A stretch of DNA of 64,000 nt from the NCBI GenBank assembly GCA_944470555.2, contig OX104130.1, positions 69,693,160 to 69,757,159 of the forward strand, given 5' to 3'. The position numbers were made by a program, and so were the translations under genes. Source of the stretch: Heterobilharzia americana (Eukaryota; Platyhelminthes; Trematoda; Strigeidida; Schistosomatidae). Positions 63,530 through 64,000 of the stretch are shown piece after piece. How positions within the stretch are numbered: the first letter of the stretch is position 1; each line of letters starts with the position of its first letter. The notes under the pieces are model-generated. The model was not told the origin of the DNA, did no database searches, and saw only the letters and a program-made list of their open reading frames with translations.

Positions 63530-63670
63530 ACCCAGTCGCTCAATGGTATCATGCTGGCCGCGGACTGCTTGGAAGTCCTATAATTGAACGAAACAGCTAT
63601 CTAGTGCTCCCAGATTCCAAATATTTCTCCAGTGATATCAGCCCATGGTGAATACTAACCTGAAATCAAT
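63530..63670 (+). repeat. hammerhead-type SINE, strongly decayed
   Basis: Keeps AACGAAACAGCTATC, TAGTGCTCCCAG and the tail GATATCAGCCCATGGTGAA, shared with 45030-45220. The first core block is lost. Confidence 0.68.
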
Positions 63671-63714
63671 AAATAAGTAACCGCAAGCCTCCATATTGAT
63701 TAGGGGAAATCCCT

Positions 63715-63850
63715 AAAATTAACATACCGGGGTGGAGGAAGAGACTAATAATTGAGTCTTTGTTTGTCGAATTAACACCTTATAAATATAACAAGAATGA
63801 CTCAACACTTGTTCCGTACACGTAGAAGATCATACTATCCATATCACGTT
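63715..63850 (-). repeat. PLE terminal module, right arm of inverted pair
   Basis: Reverse complement matches about 63315-63450 over roughly 130 bp with moderate divergence. It also resembles 16985-17120. Confidence 0.7.
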
Positions 63851-64000
63851 TGTCGATTATCTTCAACTAACTGAAAGGAAAGGTTTTTTATGAACTTGAG
63901 CATTCCAAAACAGTAAACATTTATAACAAGCTTGCTCAACAAAATTTAGCACTCCTGACACTTAAAAAATGTTCATTACATGTTTTACTGATGTTACTGT

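Larger units (their letters stand above)
63109..64000 (+). other. DNA2 intron 8, start
   Basis: Starts GTAAGT after the split arginine codon of exon 8. Contains inverted PLE terminal modules (63190-63480, 63715-63850) around a decayed SINE. No further DNA2 exon is visible to the window end. Confidence 0.82.

Overview
The window looks like nuclear DNA of a blood fluke (Schistosoma; species not resolved). It holds spliced host genes with very short 5' introns and long 3' introns, tRNA-like SINE repeats carrying hammerhead-ribozyme sequences of the schistosome Sm-alpha kind, RTE- and CR1-type LINEs, a CsRn1/Boudicca-like Ty3/gypsy element and Penelope-like elements (PLEs). This assignment rests on family knowledge and pattern recognition; no database search was run.

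Positions 1-26 kb are a transposon graveyard with no host gene that I can recognise. In order: the 3' part of a gypsy element with its 3' LTR (1-3852); a nearly full-length broken CR1-like LINE on the minus strand (3860-6500); another LINE reverse-transcriptase fragment (6990-7760); about 5.8 kb of unassigned sequence; a broken RTE LINE (13566-16313); a PLE fragment; a short RTE copy with clear 12-bp target-site duplications (17931-18620); a third minus-strand LINE (19136-20730); a second, decayed gypsy element (21340-23693); and a LINE C-terminus (25150-25500).

Positions 26.3-35.5 kb hold one complete gene of nine coding exons for a 422-residue TMEM184C-like membrane protein (OST-alpha/TMEM184 family). 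Its first two introns are only 32 and 42 nt. Later introns carry SINEs, LINE 3' ends and an AT microsatellite. From 35.5 to 42.2 kb lie intergenic repeats: a LINE fragment, tandem PLE endonuclease pieces and a SINE with a recognisable hammerhead ribozyme.

Positions 42.2-63.1 kb hold the first eight coding exons (about 542 residues) of the DNA replication helicase/nuclease DNA2, on the plus strand and running off the right edge. Its 12-codon first exon encodes a textbook PCNA-interacting (PIP) box. The introns are packed with PLEs, RTE copies, SINEs and hammerhead motifs. The most striking structure is a pair of almost identical, oppositely oriented RTE copies (52628-53502 and 58908-59910) in introns 4 and 7, flanking DNA2 exons 5-7. 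The two host genes share orientation; I see no functional link between them.
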